Below are positions 24,250 through 36,712 of a stretch of 64,000 nucleotides of DNA, piece by piece. The position numbers and the translations under genes were made by a program. The notes beneath the pieces are model-generated. The model saw only the letters and a list, made by a program, of their open reading frames with translations, was not told where the DNA came from and searched no databases. The number at the start of each line of letters is the position of its first letter. Position 1 is the stretch's first letter. The stretch comes from Ochotona curzoniae (Eukaryota; Chordata; Mammalia; Lagomorpha; Ochotonidae), in contig NW_024467104.1 of assembly GCF_017591425.1 (NCBI RefSeq), positions 868,001 to 932,000 on the forward strand, read 5' to 3'.

Positions 24250-25920
24250 ATTAAGAGTTCACATCATACTCCTTTTCCCCTGCTCTGTTTCCACATCTGT
24301 ATCTATTCTTTATAGTATTCACAAAATGAAATGCCCTGGGGAACCATTACGTTCTTTAGAATTCCCCAAATCCCTCAGGAAGCAGGAAGGGACTTTAAAT
24401 AATGGAAGCATTGTATCTTTTAATCAGAAGATTAATTCCAGGGACTCTATTCCTGCTGAACTAAGGTAAATACATGACTGAACTTTTCATACAAACTTTT
24501 CTTTAGGACTAGTTATTTTTGAGCACCTCAATTTCGTTCAGATCAACAATGTTGTACCTTTGATTCTCACGTGTTAAGGAAGCTTACATTTTAGCCTTCA
24601 TCTTCTTTAGTAGTATCTTTCACTCCATTCGTGGATTATTTTAAAAGTAAGATGTATTCAACCAGTCCACAAAGAATTTTGCTTTGCCTGAGGTCGTTTT
24701 GGTAGAACACAGAGAAGTAAAAGGTGCAAACAAGCACTCTGAGGTCACCAAATGAGCTGCGATGTTGAACGTGGTACCTTCCATCGGCATGTTAAATTCA
24801 CTCCTTTGTATATTTTATATAGATACACTCCACAAATCTGGTAAAAGTAGCATTATAATCTAGAGCTAAAGTATGTATTTCATGGGCATTAAGAGAGTCT
24901 TGACTCAGCACAGAAATGCCTTTATGTGCTGCAGCCTCAGGAGGCCCCCAAGGAGTTTCTGAATTCTAACCATTATAAAGACAATCCAGTGAAAGTATGA
25001 TGCCACCACTACTGATACCCTGTTTTCTGAAGATGAAGAGACCAATCCCCTGATTTGTCTGAAGTCTTCAAATGTGTTTTCACCAAGTCCCCGTGTACCT
25101 AGTGTCATATGCACCATCTGCGCCATTAATATCACATTAAGCAACAGGTTGCTGTGCACTGGTAACGAACGACGGAGCGGTACAAAGTAATTTTGTGCTT
25201 TGTAGGCTTATTTAATTTTTTAAATTTTCTTTTTCTTTTTTTTTTCATGCTACAAGGGAATATTTCACCTTCCCCAGTGTCTCTCAAGTACTGTTATTAG
25301 ACATCAAAGCAACTGGAACTGAACCAGGATGACCAGAGCTTAGTTGCGAAAGCTCTCTTCACACTGGATGGTTGTTCTTCATAGATGTCGCTAGTTAGTT
25401 TGTTAGGATGACTTCTGATATTTCAGACCTTAGATTTTGATATTTTGTCACATTCTGCTTTAAGAAGCATAACATAATTACTAGAAGTGAAGATGGAAAT
25501 AAAAGATCTCAAATTTAAATATTTTACTGTAGTTTAGTCTTACAGCTAATATTATATTCAATGCTAGTAGTACTCAGTCCAAAAAGTTTTACCAGAAGCA
25601 GAGATCAAACTTCTATAGCTTCTTCTGCTTTTGTAAACTTGACTTTTTTACATGCTTTTAAGAGAAATGTACGTTAGTCTGATGCTCAAAATAAGATCAG
25701 CATTGTGAATGCATTCTGATGCCAAGATTCCAAAATTTTCTTTCTTCACTTTTGGGGCTTTGACGGAGTGGGAAAATGATGCTATTGAAAAGAGTAGAAG
25801 CTTCCCAGTTACAGTTCTCTTTTTTAGAGAGGTCACTAACTCAAGTCATACAACTATTCGAGAGTTCCAAAGAGGTGTTGCATTAACAATACAGTAATGT
25901 TCCAATCTATTGCTATCTTC
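24250..25920. other. Spacer upstream of the OR at 25954
   Basis: No protein gene recognised. AT-rich, one poly-T stretch near 25235. A non-coding 5' exon of the downstream OR may lie here but cannot be located from sequence alone. Confidence 0.35.
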
Positions 25921-25933
25921 TTTTCATTGCCAG
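25919..25933 (+). promoter_or_regulatory. Likely splice acceptor that decides the OR start
   Basis: A pyrimidine-rich run ending TTCATTGCCAG at 25933 stands 20 bases before the ATG at 25954. It makes the 19 extra in-frame codons from 25897 intronic. Confidence 0.55.
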
Positions 25934-25953
25934 GTACTAAGAAACAGAAGTAC

Positions 25954-26892
25954 ATGGCAGAAGTGAACCTTACACTGGTAACTGAATTCATCCTTCTAGG
26001 ACTGACTGATCGTGCTGAACTGAAGGTCTTTCTCTTTGTGCTGTTCCTGCTGATTTACACCATTTCCTTGGTGGGAAATCTTGGGATGCTTTTCCTGATA
26101 CAAGTAACTCCCAAACTCCACACACCCATGTATCAGTTTCTTAGTTGTCTGTCAGTTTTAGATGCTTGCTATTCAACAGTCTTTGCACCCAAAATGCTCA
26201 TGAATTTCTTTGTTCAACGGGAAACCATCTCATTTTCTGCTTGCATCGCACAATATTTTCTATTTGTGGCGCTACTTACCACTGAGGGTTTCTTGCTGGC
26301 AGCCATGGCTTATGACCGCTATGTGGCTATTGTAAACCCCTTGCTTTATACAGTGGCTATGACTAAGATGGTCTGTGTTGCACTTGTATTGGGATCATGC
26401 ATGGGAGGTTTAATTAACTCACTGACACATACAATCGGCTTAATGAAACTGTCCTTCTGTGGGCCAAATGTTATCAGTCACTTTTTCTGTGACCTCCCCC
26501 CTTTGCTGAAGCTGTCATGTTCTGACACATCCCTGAATGAATTGTTGCTACTAATCTTCTCTGGGGTAATTGCTTTGATCACTTTTCTGACTGTAATGAT
26601 CTCCTACGTCTTCATTGTTGCTGCTGTCCTGAAGATGCGCTCAGCAGCAGGGAGACACAAAGCCTTCTCTACGTGCGCCTCACATCTGACTGCGGTGACC
26701 TTGTTCTACGGCTCCATAAGCTTTAGCTATATTCAGCCAAGCTCCCAATATTCCTTAGAACAAGAGAAGGTGGTGTCTGTATTTTACACGCTGGTGATTC
26801 CTATGCTAAACCCGTTGATTTACAGCCTGCGAAACAAGGAAGTGAAGGATGCTATGAAAAGGATTGTAGAAATGAAACATTGCCCTTGCTGA
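25954..26892 (+). CDS. Intact class II olfactory receptor (312 aa), paralogue of the gene at 16117
   Basis: Odorant GPCR in one coding exon. The chosen Met begins MAEVNLT, giving an N-terminal glycosylation sequon at residues 5-7 as in the other receptors here. An upstream in-frame ATG at 25897 would add 19 residues but precedes a good splice acceptor. Motifs are VGNLGM in TM1, [57 protein letters not shown] and [16 protein letters not shown]. The MYQF in place of MYFF is unusual, and the usual Cys of RYVAICNPL is Val. It shares [14 protein letters not shown] and [15 protein letters not shown] with the receptor at 16117, so they are likely tandem duplicates. Family 5/8/9 group; subfamily not assigned. 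Confidence 0.93.
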   Translation: MAEVNLTLVTEFILLGLTDRAELKVFLFVLFLLIYTISLVGNLGMLFLIQVTPKLHTPMYQFLSCLSVLDACYSTVFAPKMLMNFFVQRETISFSACIAQYFLFVALLTTEGFLLAAMAYDRYVAIVNPLLYTVAMTKMVCVALVLGSCMGGLINSLTHTIGLMKLSFCGPNVISHFFCDLPPLLKLSCSDTSLNELLLLIFSGVIALITFLTVMISYVFIVAAVLKMRSAAGRHKAFSTCASHLTAVTLFYGSISFSYIQPSSQYSLEQEKVVSVFYTLVIPMLNPLIYSLRNKEVKDAMKRIVEMKHCPC

Positions 26893-27395
26893 TTTCATGT
26901 CACATGTGCGAAATTCACTGAATTCAAACCAGTGCTGTGTGCAATAACCGCTGTGAATGTTTGGTGAAGTTGTGATCCCGTTGGAACCTTAATCTTTGTT
27001 TAATTAGACTCTTGTGTTTCTCAGCAAGACAAAGAGACCCCAGAAGACTAAGACACCATCAGACATGTGGTTGACTATTTTTATTATTTAGATGGTAAGC
27101 AGGCCAAGGAATGCAGTAGCTACATATGGAAAATGGATTACTTTATTCTCAATTATATATGGGTAGGAATGAACACATATAAACACACAATTTGTAAGTA
27201 ACCAAATGTCATATTTCTAATAGCTTATTTTCTCTATGGAGCACAGAAATAAGCAACCTTTAAAACAAAGTTCACTTGTAGTAGTTATAAAGTAAATACA
27301 TGCATCTCCTAGAAATTAGATTATTTTCAGCCTGATTTTCCCTAACATAAACATATATCCTTAAAAATAATGCTCAGAGAATAAATGGTAGCCAG
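26893..27395. other. Spacer after the OR at 25954
   Basis: 3' UTR and intergenic DNA without further gene signal. Confidence 0.35.
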
Positions 27396-27399
27396 TGTT

Positions 27400-27720
27400 T
27401 ATTATAGATGTCATCTCTGTGTCCCAAGGTGGTGGGCAGAATGAGATTGCACATTCCAGCTTCCTGCCAGTGTACATCCTGAAACACTGAAGTGATAGCT
27501 CAGACCTTTGGGTTCCTGCTCCCCAGTCAGCAGATCTGAATGATGTCTGCGACCCCGGCTTCTGTCGAGATCGAATCGTAGGTTTTTCAGGCATTGGAGA
27601 AGGTGGCAGTGGATAAGAGGTCTCTCTTGGTCTCCTTTCCTCTCACTCGTCTTCTCCCTGCCATTCTCCTTACTTTTCTCCCCTTCATCCCCAACCTCCT
27701 TCCCTTTTTCCTAGACTCCC
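27400..27720 (+). repeat. Old CSINE, + orientation
   Basis: TTCCAGCTTCCTGCCAGTGT, GCTCAGACCTTTGGGTTCCT and GGCATTGGAGAAGGTGGCAG correspond to the SINE middle and 3' half, followed by a CT-rich region. Confidence 0.45.
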
Positions 27721-27724
27721 CTAC

Positions 27725-28461
27725 ACTGGTGACTAGTCTAACTCTCACAGTGCTTTCACTTCACTTTACTGCGTGTAAGATCAAACAGGACAAATGCCAT
27801 AGCTTTCTGACCACTGGGGATTGATCACAAACATCAGTGAGAGCCTGTTCGGAAGAACACGCCGGTGTGCTTAGAGTGACTCTAAGTTTCCTAGGAAGTC
27901 CCTGATAATCAGATTTCTTCTCCAGTTTCCTTGAGGATGCTGTGGCATTTTTGTTTTTTAATAGATACACAGGGAGACATTCTAGGAGGCAAAATGTACG
28001 AGGGGAATGTTCTCGGCTCAGTTAATGTCATACCTATTGCATATGGTCATAAAATCATGTCCATGCATGCCAACTACTCCGATTCAGGAGGGGGAAATAA
28101 TATTCTAAAAAGTATCTTCACTTAAAATTAAATACTATCAGATTTTTGGAATTTATTTTCAATATTTATGTAACTAAAGGCAATCAGGTCAAATAGCACA
28201 ACATAACATACAACGACATCATTTTTAGACTTAAAATTGATCATGTCAACCTAAATTTGCTTCCACATTTTTTCCTGTTGCATCCCCAGATAAGTAAATA
28301 AATGGTTAATGTACCACTAGTTACTGTGTAAAAAAAAAAAAGCATAAAAGCTTCATTTTCAAAATGAAATAATAAAACAAACAGCAACATATTAGTGTAA
28401 TTAAAAGGTACACAAAACAAAATAAAATGGCTATTTTGATTAAAAAAATATTTGGAAAATA
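27725..28461. other. Spacer without recognisable gene
   Basis: AT-rich DNA. No frame above about 75 codons. Confidence 0.35.
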
Positions 28462-28470
28462 TGTTCAATC

Positions 28471-28783
28471 TTTTTTTTTTTTTTTATTGGAAAGGCGGAT
28501 ATACAGAGAGGAGAGACAGAGAGGAAGATCTTCCGTCCGATGATTCACTCCCCAAGTGAGCGCAACGGGCCGATACTATGCCAATCCGAAGCCAGGAGCC
28601 TCTTCCGGGTCTCCCGCACGGGTGCAGGGTTCCAAAGCTTTGGGCCGTCCTCGACTGCTTTCCCAGGCCACAGGCAGCGAGCTGGAAGGGAAACAGGGCT
28701 GCCGGGATTAGAACCGGTGCCCATATGGGATCCCGGGCGTGCAAGGCGAGGACCTTAACCTCTTGCGCCACCGCGCCGGGCCC
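28471..28783 (-). repeat. Youngest-looking CSINE, - orientation, with target-site duplication
   Basis: Full-length reverse SINE from a T16 tail to CGCCACCGCGCCGGGCC at the head. It keeps many CpGs (GTCCGATGATTCAC, GCGCAACGGGCCG), the hallmark of a recent copy. TGTTCAATC plus T-run occurs at 28462-28470 and from 28784, a target-site duplication of at least 9 bp. Confidence 0.95.
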
Positions 28784-28924
28784 TGTTCAATCTTTTTTAA
28801 AATATGCATTTCCATGAACATTTCAAAATGCTATTTATTATTTATTTGAGAGACAAGAAATTTAACAAGAACTTTTTGAAGCTTTTTCTTCTTTTAAAAA
28901 GATTTACCTATATGTTTATTTTTT

Positions 28925-29234
28925 ACAGATTTACTTATTTTTATTGGAAAGTCAGATATACAGACAGGAAGATCTTCCATCTCAGAGTTCACTTCCCAAG
29001 CAGCTGCAACAGCTGGAGATGAGCCAATCCAAAACCAGGAGCCAGGAGCTTCTTCCCAGCCCCCGACGCAGGTGCAGGGTCCCAAAATTTTGGGCTGTCC
29101 TCAACTGCCTTCTCTGTCCACAAGCAAGGAGCTAGATGGGAAGTGAAGCCACCAGGATTAGAATCGGTGTCCATATGGGATCCAGGTGTGTTGAAGGCAA
29201 GGACTTTAACCACTATGTTATCGTGCCTGACCTT
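28925..29234 (-). repeat. CSINE, - orientation
   Basis: TTATTTTTATTGGAAAGTCA, GAAGATCTTCCATCTCAGAG, GTCCATATGGGATCCAGGTG and a head near 29230. Immediately followed by another copy in the same orientation. Confidence 0.88.
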
Positions 29235-29547
29235 AAAATTTATTTCTATAGGAAAGCCAGATACACAGAGAGGAAGAGAAACAGAAATATCTTCCATAAG
29301 TTGATTCACTCTCACTTGCTAAGTGGACACAATGACTGGAACTGAGCTGATTGGAAGCCAGGAGCTTCTTCTGGGTCTCCGACATGGCTGCAGAGTCCGA
29401 GGCTATGGGGTATCCTCAACTGATTTCCCAGGCCACAAGCACAGGACTGGATGGGAAGTGGTGCCACTGGGATTAGAACTGGCATTGATATGGGGTCATG
29501 GTGCATACAAGGCAAGGACTTTTTCACTAGGCTACCATGTCTAGCCC
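29235..29547 (-). repeat. CSINE, - orientation, head-to-tail with the previous copy
   Basis: AAATTTATTTCTATAGGAAA tail side, GCCAGGAGCTTCTTCTGGGT, CCAGGCCACAAGCACAGGAC and a head CTACCATGTCTAGCCC. Confidence 0.85.
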
Positions 29548-30099
29548 TTGAAGCTTCTTCCTAAACACTTTTATAACCATTCATGATTTTTCATCCATTC
29601 AACTCTGTTAAAATCGAGTCCCTAATGCCACATATATATGACATCTGTGTGAATAAAAGCAGTGAAGGTTTTGCCTTTTAGAATGAAAACACCAATATAA
29701 TGGCATTAAATGAAAAGTTTTTATAATCTATCACAATATTTAACAGAATTAAGTGAATTACAACCTACAGTACACAACGCAAGAGAGCAGTAAGATAATT
29801 AAAGCTAGTAAAAATGAAATTAAAAGCCTATAGTTTGTTCGGAAACAAGATAAAACTCAATTAAACATATTTCAAATTTCATAAATGGCTGATATATTGA
29901 GTCTGTAAAAAAAATATGACTCCATCAATGAAAGAGTTGCTCCTTCTCCGTTGATACATAAAATAGCAGGAAGGATATAAGATGTGAGAATGGACTCTTC
30001 TAGGCCCAATCTTTTGATCATGACAGAAGAACTGGGGAGAGAGGGTTGGGAAAAGTGTATTTTCTTTCAACTGGCTTACCCCCACAATTGTCACAATAG
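29548..30099. other. Spacer without recognisable gene
   Basis: AT-rich sequence with no gene signal. Confidence 0.35.
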
Positions 30100-30325
30100 C
30101 CACAATAGCAGGGCCTTTGCAAATCTGAAGCCAAGATTCTAGAATGTCATCCTAGTAACACATGACTAACCAGGACCAAAGTTATGGGCAGGCTTCTACT
30201 ACTTTCCCAGATGCATTAGGCGAGAGTGAGATGGGAATCAGAGAGGCAGGACTTCAGTTGGCTCTCACATGTGGTATGTCAACATCGCAATCATTGGCAC
30301 TGTGACACAATGGCCTTCTTTGAAA
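30100..30325 (-). repeat. Old CSINE, - orientation
   Basis: CTGAAGCCAAGATTCTAGAA, CTTTCCCAGATGCATTAGGC and GGTATGTCAACATCGCAATC follow reverse SINE order in a diverged copy. Confidence 0.5.
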
Positions 30326-30419
30326 CTGTTACCTGTTCAAAAACAGCATAAATAATCATAAACTATCAGCAGATGTTTATATTACATAACTTTGTCCTAT
30401 GGACACAGACTTTTTTCAT

Positions 30420-31245
30420 TTTTTTATTATATTTTTGACAATCTTTACATAGTTAATTAGGGTAAAAAGGATTCCCATATTGTTTCCTTCATGTATCTGA
30501 GGTAAAGGGGGATATTAAGGGAGAAGCCCCACCTAGTTTCCCACCCACTCCAGCTCCCAGATGTGGGGTATGCTCTAAGATACTAGCTCAAGTAGTGTTG
30601 ATAGTTAACAGTTATGAATCACTGCCAATCTCGCCACGTTGAGCATGGTGAGGTCATTGAAAAAACCACTGATTGACCTAATCCATCATAGAGTCTCCAT
30701 TTGCCCAGTATTTCGCTGCCAACATATAGCCAAGGTGGTTGATTGACTTGTTCTGTCTTCTGTCTTTTCTTGGTTAGGGTTCTGAGTCCAGCAGTTTGAT
30801 TGGGGAGATCTCCAAAGAAAGTTTGTTTGAGGTGTTCCCAGACCACATTCTTGTATGTACTAGCAAGAACAGAGCCCAGTACAGTCCATGGCCCCAATCA
30901 GGTGGTGGTTGCAATTGCTGGGTTGATTCTGTTTTCAGACCCGACTTCCACTGGAACCAATGGGTATTGCACTCCAGCCTGATTCTGCCCAGCACATACT
31001 CAGCCCTCGCATAAACCAGCGGGAGCTGCAGCCTAGTTGGAGAGACCCACAATAACACCCACCAGGCCCACCTCCTACCCTGGTTTGCCAGTATGTGTAG
31101 CAGACTAGTCCAGTCTGTCCCACATCCCATTTGGCTCTCGTATATGTCAATGGGTATTGAAGCTTAGTTCCATATAACCAGCTCAACTATCCAGCCCTCA
31201 CGGATGCTATTGACCACCTCTCTGTCTAGCCACTCCAGCCCCTAT
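30420..31245 (-). mobile_element. L1 3' UTR segment, - orientation
   Basis: About 0.8 kb of LINE-derived non-coding sequence in reverse. On the minus strand it contains repeated diverged modules of the type GGACTA/CTAAGCTnCAATACCCATTG, as known for lagomorph L1 3' UTRs, which hold tandem GC-moderate modules. A T-rich stretch at its left edge (30417-30440) is the likely poly-A. The 118-codon frame 30774-31130 (minus) lies in these modules and is not a gene. Confidence 0.6.
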
Positions 31246-31334
31246 TTCAGTTTTTGTGCCCTTCTGTGGGAGTGGTAACCCAAGAGGGAGGAGTAGGGAC
31301 ACAGACATTTTATGTATGTCCTATCTTTACTCTT

Positions 31335-31661
31335 TGTAAAGGTTTATTTATTTATTTTTTGTTTGTTTGTTTAAAGTCAGAGGAAAGGAGAGACAGAGTA
31401 GCATATCTGCCATCCACTAATTCACTCCCCAAGTGGCTGCAATGATCAGAGCAGCGCTGATCTGAAGCTAAGATCCAAGAACTTCAGGGTCTTTGACACA
31501 GGTGCAGAACCCCAAGGCTTTGGGCCGTCCTCAACTGCTTTCCCAGGCCACAAGCAGGGAGCTGGGTGGGATGTGGGGCAGCTGGGACATGACCTGGTAC
31601 CCACATAGGATCCAACTTCTTTCAAGATGAGGACTTTAGCCACTGGGATACCACATCCAGC
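31335..31661 (-). repeat. CSINE, - orientation
   Basis: GTTTATTTATTTATTTTTTG tail side, CCCCAAGGCTTTGGGCCGTC, CACAAGCAGGGAGCTGGGTG and a head at CATCCAGC. Confidence 0.85.
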
Positions 31662-31734
31662 AAGCTGACAATCTCTCAAACATGTGCTGATGTGGACATT
31701 TGGGGAGTGGCCTAGTCAGTGCTTTATCTGTCTG

Positions 31735-31815
31735 CTCTCTCTCTCTCTCTCTCTCTTTTCTTTCTGTCAGCTTTCTTTCTTTCTCTCCCTCTCTCTTTTC
31801 TTTTTTTTCTTTTTC
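31735..31815. repeat. (CT)n and CT/TTTC-rich simple repeat
   Basis: Pure CT at about 31736-31755 followed by TTTC-rich sequence, probably the tail of a SINE fragment (TTTGGGGAGTGGCCTAGTCA precedes it). Confidence 0.75.
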
Positions 31816-31956
31816 TCTGGTTTTGACTCCAAAACAAAAAATATAGAAGCCTAAGTTTATGTTGTAGCAATTTTTAAAAATATATATACACATTTTTCTA
31901 AAATCCATGGAGTTTTTAAATAAAATACTAACTTTTGAAAAATGTTCTGAACTCAT

Positions 31957-32283
31957 TTTTAAAAATTTTTACTCATTTTTGTTTCAGAGGCTGATTTTAT
32001 AGAGCAAGAAAGCGAGAAACACAGAGGTCTTTCGTCTCTGCTTGACTCTCCAAGTAGCCATAATGGCCGGAGCTGAGCTCATCTGTAGCTAACAGCCAGG
32101 AGCTTCCTCTTAGTTCCCAGGTGGATGCAGGATCCCCAAGGAGTTGAGCCATCTTCTCCTGCTCTCCAAGCTATACACAGATAGCTGGATCAGAAGTGGA
32201 GCTGCGGACATGAACCAGTGGTCATGTGGGGTGCCGGTACTTCAGGCAGGGGATTAGCCTTGCTGTGCCACGATGCCTGCCTC
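31957..32283 (-). repeat. Old CSINE, - orientation
   Basis: GGTCTTTCGTCTCTGCTTGA, TAGCCATAATGGCCGGAGCT, GCAGGATCCCCAAGGAGTTG and GTGCCACGATGCCTGCC. Confidence 0.75.
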
Positions 32284-34740
32284 TCATACTTACGTATTAT
32301 TTTCAAATATAACATATAACAATAAAATGACCCGGCAAAGTAAATTTAGAACTATAAGAAAAAGTCTCTAAGACATGCCTGCCAGTGAATAATGAATGGC
32401 ATAAACATCAGTGCAGTTACATTTTATCAGTTACTTCTTCCTTTCATACCCTTATGTAACTGTAACAAAAGCATCTATGACAGCGTCTCTCCATAACTAC
32501 AAGAGGACAAACAAAGGAATGTTGTGCATTGGCAAGCAGGCTGCAGCTTTAAGTTTTTCAGGTCCATTTTCAGCTGTTTGAATGAAGGCTGTGGGATTCC
32601 ATCCTCCAAAGACCCTAGGTCAAATATAAACCCAGCAGTCAGGAAATTAAGTAAAAAGACTCAAGCTTTCTCTCGTCACCAGGTAGGCACCATGCTTCTA
32701 TGTTCTGACTCAAGATTATAAATGCCTCTCGTGACTCCCAAAAGAGAAACTCTAAATGTTTCATGTGAACAGAACATGAAGAAAAACTGTCTTCCTCAGG
32801 TTCATTGCAATTAGTGACAGAACTTAAATAGAATGAGACCAGGGCCAAATGCCATTGTTCTGTTTGAAATCACCTCTTTGATTTTGATTAATTGTAAAAG
32901 AAAATCTTTTCTTAAATTTTTGGAATCTAAGGTTAATTATTGTAAAATACAGAATTCCATCAAGTCTCAAGAAAAAGCAGCAATTTCTTCGAACTGCCTC
33001 AGCAGGCATAAGTCACAAACTCAAACATTCAGTTATTATAACTAACCTAACAGTGGTAGAGAAGCATGACATGTGAGATAGTCCAGATGAAAATTATTCT
33101 TTATCATATTAGATAAAATTGAAGGGATAACTATGAGATAAGACAAACAAGCAAAAATGTCTTGAGTCAAAGTAACAGATTTGGTTTGTTTAAGAAATAT
33201 TAATCAACCTTCTAATCCTATGGAAACACCAAAATAAAAGAATGGACATAAAAGAAAGTCTACTAATTTGTTCAAAAACTGAAGAATGTAAACTCTGTGA
33301 ACAAACTCTCAGTCTATGTTAGAGAACCCTGTGGCTTACCAGGCAGTTTAGCTTCCAAGATTTTAAAAAAAGCAAAAGTTCTCAAAACTCCCTGTTGGAG
33401 GAAGTTCACAGATGAATCTAATAAGTCATTGCCTTTCCAATTAAAAAAAAAACAAACAAACACCCAGTTATAATTTCTAAGCCCCTTGTAGATCCAGGAA
33501 CTTGAACAATTGAAACTCTCTTGTAGCATTGTTTTGCAGCCTTTGAATTGTCAAACTGACTTTACATCATATTAACAGCGAGGGGTTAGCTAACCTCAGT
33601 TTCTCTACCATTCCTATTACCACACTTTAATATCAGGGAGTCATCATTCCTAAACAGTTTGGGATAGTTGATTGTGAAATGCAATCTTCATAAACTCAGT
33701 GAAAATATATGTCATTGAAAGTCATGAATGAACTCTTTTAAATATATTTAATGAGAAGCTTCCAAAAATACTATATCTTACCCTTTTCATTTCAGCATCT
33801 ATGCTAAAGCAAAGTTGAATAATCTAAATTTTGCTGGATCAAAAAAAAAAAAAAAAACATGAGAAGGTAACCTAGTATGCAGTGAGAACACCCATTTTCT
33901 CTCCAATTGGATTTGGAACTTCAACTGCGGTTGTTAAAGCTACTGAAAAGCCCTGCTGTATCAAGTATAATGACAATGTCAAACACTGTGGAAACATCTA
34001 ATTTAATCGAGTCCAAGCCATTCTGTAAAAAGTACAAAAATTGGAGATAAAATTACAAATATCAACTGAAGTTCAAAAGAACTTTCAATAATATGTAAGT
34101 TCTGAAGAATAATTTTGTTGTGTTTGACTTATTTTCATTTAACATCTCAGCACCTCATTCCCATTTTTAGATATGTTTTATCAACTTTATTAGTTGACAA
34201 CATATCAATAGGGATACACATTTATGACTATATATGGAACATATATGCATCTTATGTTTCTTTACAGTTTAAGATGGGTGTCATCTGACCAATTTTCTGA
34301 TTATCCTTAAGAATGATTTTTCCAATGTCTCAAACATTACTGTTTCATAATGAGAACTTGTTTGGTTCATTTAGTTATTTGTTAAAGAATGTTCTCGCAC
34401 AGATGAGGTCTTTACCATATGTTCGGTATCTGGGTATAAACTTCCCAGATTTCTATCTCACCAGTACTCTGTTGTACAAAGGGTCACTGCTTTTAGAACT
34501 CAGAAAGGGGATTCTCCCTCCTCTACCAATCTCTACGTGGTAATGCCAATTGATGTGTGTGGGACAGAGACAGCACTGAACTCATGCATTTAGTTAACTA
34601 CATGTGTGCATGACTTGGGTTTACATTGTTGCTTCTGATCATTCAAAAACACACAAGTTTTCTAAAGTTGCCAACATACCAAATGTATACATTCAAAGTT
34701 TTGCTCTGTATTAATTTTTCACTTGTAGCTTGCCTATTCC
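32284..34740. other. AT-rich intergenic spacer
   Basis: About 2.5 kb without gene or recognisable repeat, apart from a long A-run at about 33841-33857. Confidence 0.45.
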
Positions 34741-34772
34741 TCAAAAGAAAACTACATATGTGACTGACAGAA

Positions 34773-35687
34773 ATGACAGCATTTGTGACTGACTTTATTT
34801 TCCTGGGGTTGACTGAAAACCCTGAGTGGTACTTGTTATATTTTCTACTTTATCTCATTACTGTGAGAGGTAATGTTTGGCCTATCTTAGTAATTCTGGT
34901 GAGTGACAAGCTCTGTTCTCCTCAGGACTTTTTTCTTCCCCAGTTGGCTTTCTTAGATTTCTGTTGCTCATTGGTTTTTATTCCTAAAATGCTGGTGAAC
35001 TGCATCACAGGAGGGAATGCCATCTCCTATTACGGTGGTCTGCTTCAGTATTCATTTGTCAGCCTGTTCCTGACCACTGAGTGTTTTCTTCTGGCTGCCA
35101 TGGCATAGGATTGGTACCTTGCCATATGCCATCCCCTTCTCTGCCATGATTTTATAACTGCCATGCTCAGCATTTACTTGGTGACTGCCCCCTCTCTGCT
35201 TGGCTGTGTCAGTGCACTCATCCACCTGAGCAGCTTGCTCAGCCTGTCTTTTGTAGGTCCAATGTCATTAATCACCATTTCTGTGACATTTCATTGCTTT
35301 TTCCACTCTCTTGTTCAGACACTCAGCATGCTCATCTTTTATCCATTGTCCTCTTGGGAGCAGCATCAGTGTCTGCCTTCTCCATAGTGGTCACTTCTTA
35401 CCTGGGAATCCCTCTCACTATTCTGAAGATGCATTCCACTAGGGGCCTTATCCGCATGTGCCTTGCACCTCACAGTAGTGGCCCTCTTCTATGGAACCAT
35501 GACATTTATTTATCTGGGAACCAACTCTGGTTACCCACAGGATAGAGCCAGAATCCCAACCATGTTTTATACTCTTTTCCTTCCAATGCAAAATCTTCTG
35601 ATAGACAGCATGAGAAACAGAGAAATCAAAGGAGCCATGAGAAGAATTATTAAGAGGAAAGTACTTGCTCAGGGTTCATGGATTTAA
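34773..35687 (+). pseudogene. Olfactory receptor pseudogene (one stop, at least two frameshifts)
   Basis: Clear OR remnant of nearly normal length. The start MTAFVTDFIFLGLTENPE is at 34773 and the end RNREIKGAMRRIIKRK runs to the stop at 35687. Damage: the TM3 motif reads MA-stop-DWYLAI because TAT became TAG at 35106-35108; a one-base loss near 35247-35253 shifts the frame before the second-loop Cys block; a second shift near 35440-35456 restores the original frame before LTVVALFYGT. The NPLIYS motif is also changed to QNLLIDS. The N-terminal region also lacks normal TM1 spacing. Family 5/8/9 group by overall look; no subfamily assigned. Confidence 0.92.
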
Positions 35688-36394
35688 GGGTAGAAACAGT
35701 TAGGGGATATATACTGATGCTGAGAGTACTTCATTCTTCAATACACTATATCGCTGGGGAGGATGGATATGTGTGCGGGGTGTTTTGAAAGCAGTTTATG
35801 TGTGTATCCATCACTGACTGTTGTGAACACACAGGTGTGAGTGTCCAGGCACATGCAGTTACAGAAACATCTGCTCAGATTCATACAGAGAAAGCATATC
35901 CTTCAAAGCAGGTTGAGTAGCTGCAGAGAGAAAGCTGCAAATTACCAAAGACAGAGCACGAGGGCTAAAGACTTACATTTACTCTGATATTTAGGATGGA
36001 ATAGTCGGACAGTGAGGGATTTAGGCCTATCTGCCCAGAGTGAAACTGAAGAAGGAGTGGGGAAGAGGGCTATAAAAGCTCATACAAATATATAAAACAC
36101 AAACTCATAAGGGAAAATGTTGTGGGGAAGGAGTTTCTGGTCCTGTTTGTTTTGTGAAGTTCTGGTGGCTTTCTCTTTCTTCTTTCTGATAGGAAACCTG
36201 CCCCAAGAGGTTATTCACAGTAGCTTTCTCTCAAAAGTTCATTTCTTCAGACAGATGCGAGGGGGGGGGGAAAGCATCTTTCTTGGTTGAATATCAAAGG
36301 TTTTCAATGAAATCCAGTTTTTATGATGTCATGGGGTGATTTTGTTCTCTTCAGTTATCACGATTATGATGTTGAAAAAAAATTCAGTAGAGTT
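35688..36394. other. Spacer after the OR pseudogene
   Basis: No gene. Contains a run of nine G at about 36259-36270. Confidence 0.35.
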
Positions 36395-36712
36395 CATGGG
36401 CAGGTGTCATGACATAGCAGGTTAAACCATCACTTAGCTGGATCCCATACTGAAGAGCCTTTTGGAACTTCTGGCCACTGTGAGGTTATGGCCCAGCTTC
36501 AAATGTAAACATCTGAGAGGCATTCAGTGAAGTTACACATATTTGGGGACCTCCTACCTAAGAGAACCTTCCATGTTGTCCCTGGCACAGGAGTTTGACC
36601 TTGCCCAGTAGCAGATTTGGAGAGTCAACTAGAGTATTGATGTCTTTCTCTCTCTTCTCTTTTTTCTCCCTCCATTTCTCTTCTTCCCTCCCTCTCTGTA
36701 AATTAATGATTT
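36395..36712 (+). repeat. Old CSINE, + orientation
   Basis: GGGCAGGTGTCATGACATAG head, GCTGGATCCCATACTGAAGA, GGGGACCTCCTACCTAAGAG and a CT-rich end at about 36640-36700. Confidence 0.55.

Noticed and set aside
25897..25953. Longer N-terminus for the OR at 25954
   Set aside because: It runs through a splice acceptor ending at 25933. The family start has its glycosylation sequon at residues 5-7 when counted from 25954.
30774..31130. 118-codon minus-strand frame
   Set aside because: It lies within repeated modules of an L1 3' UTR.
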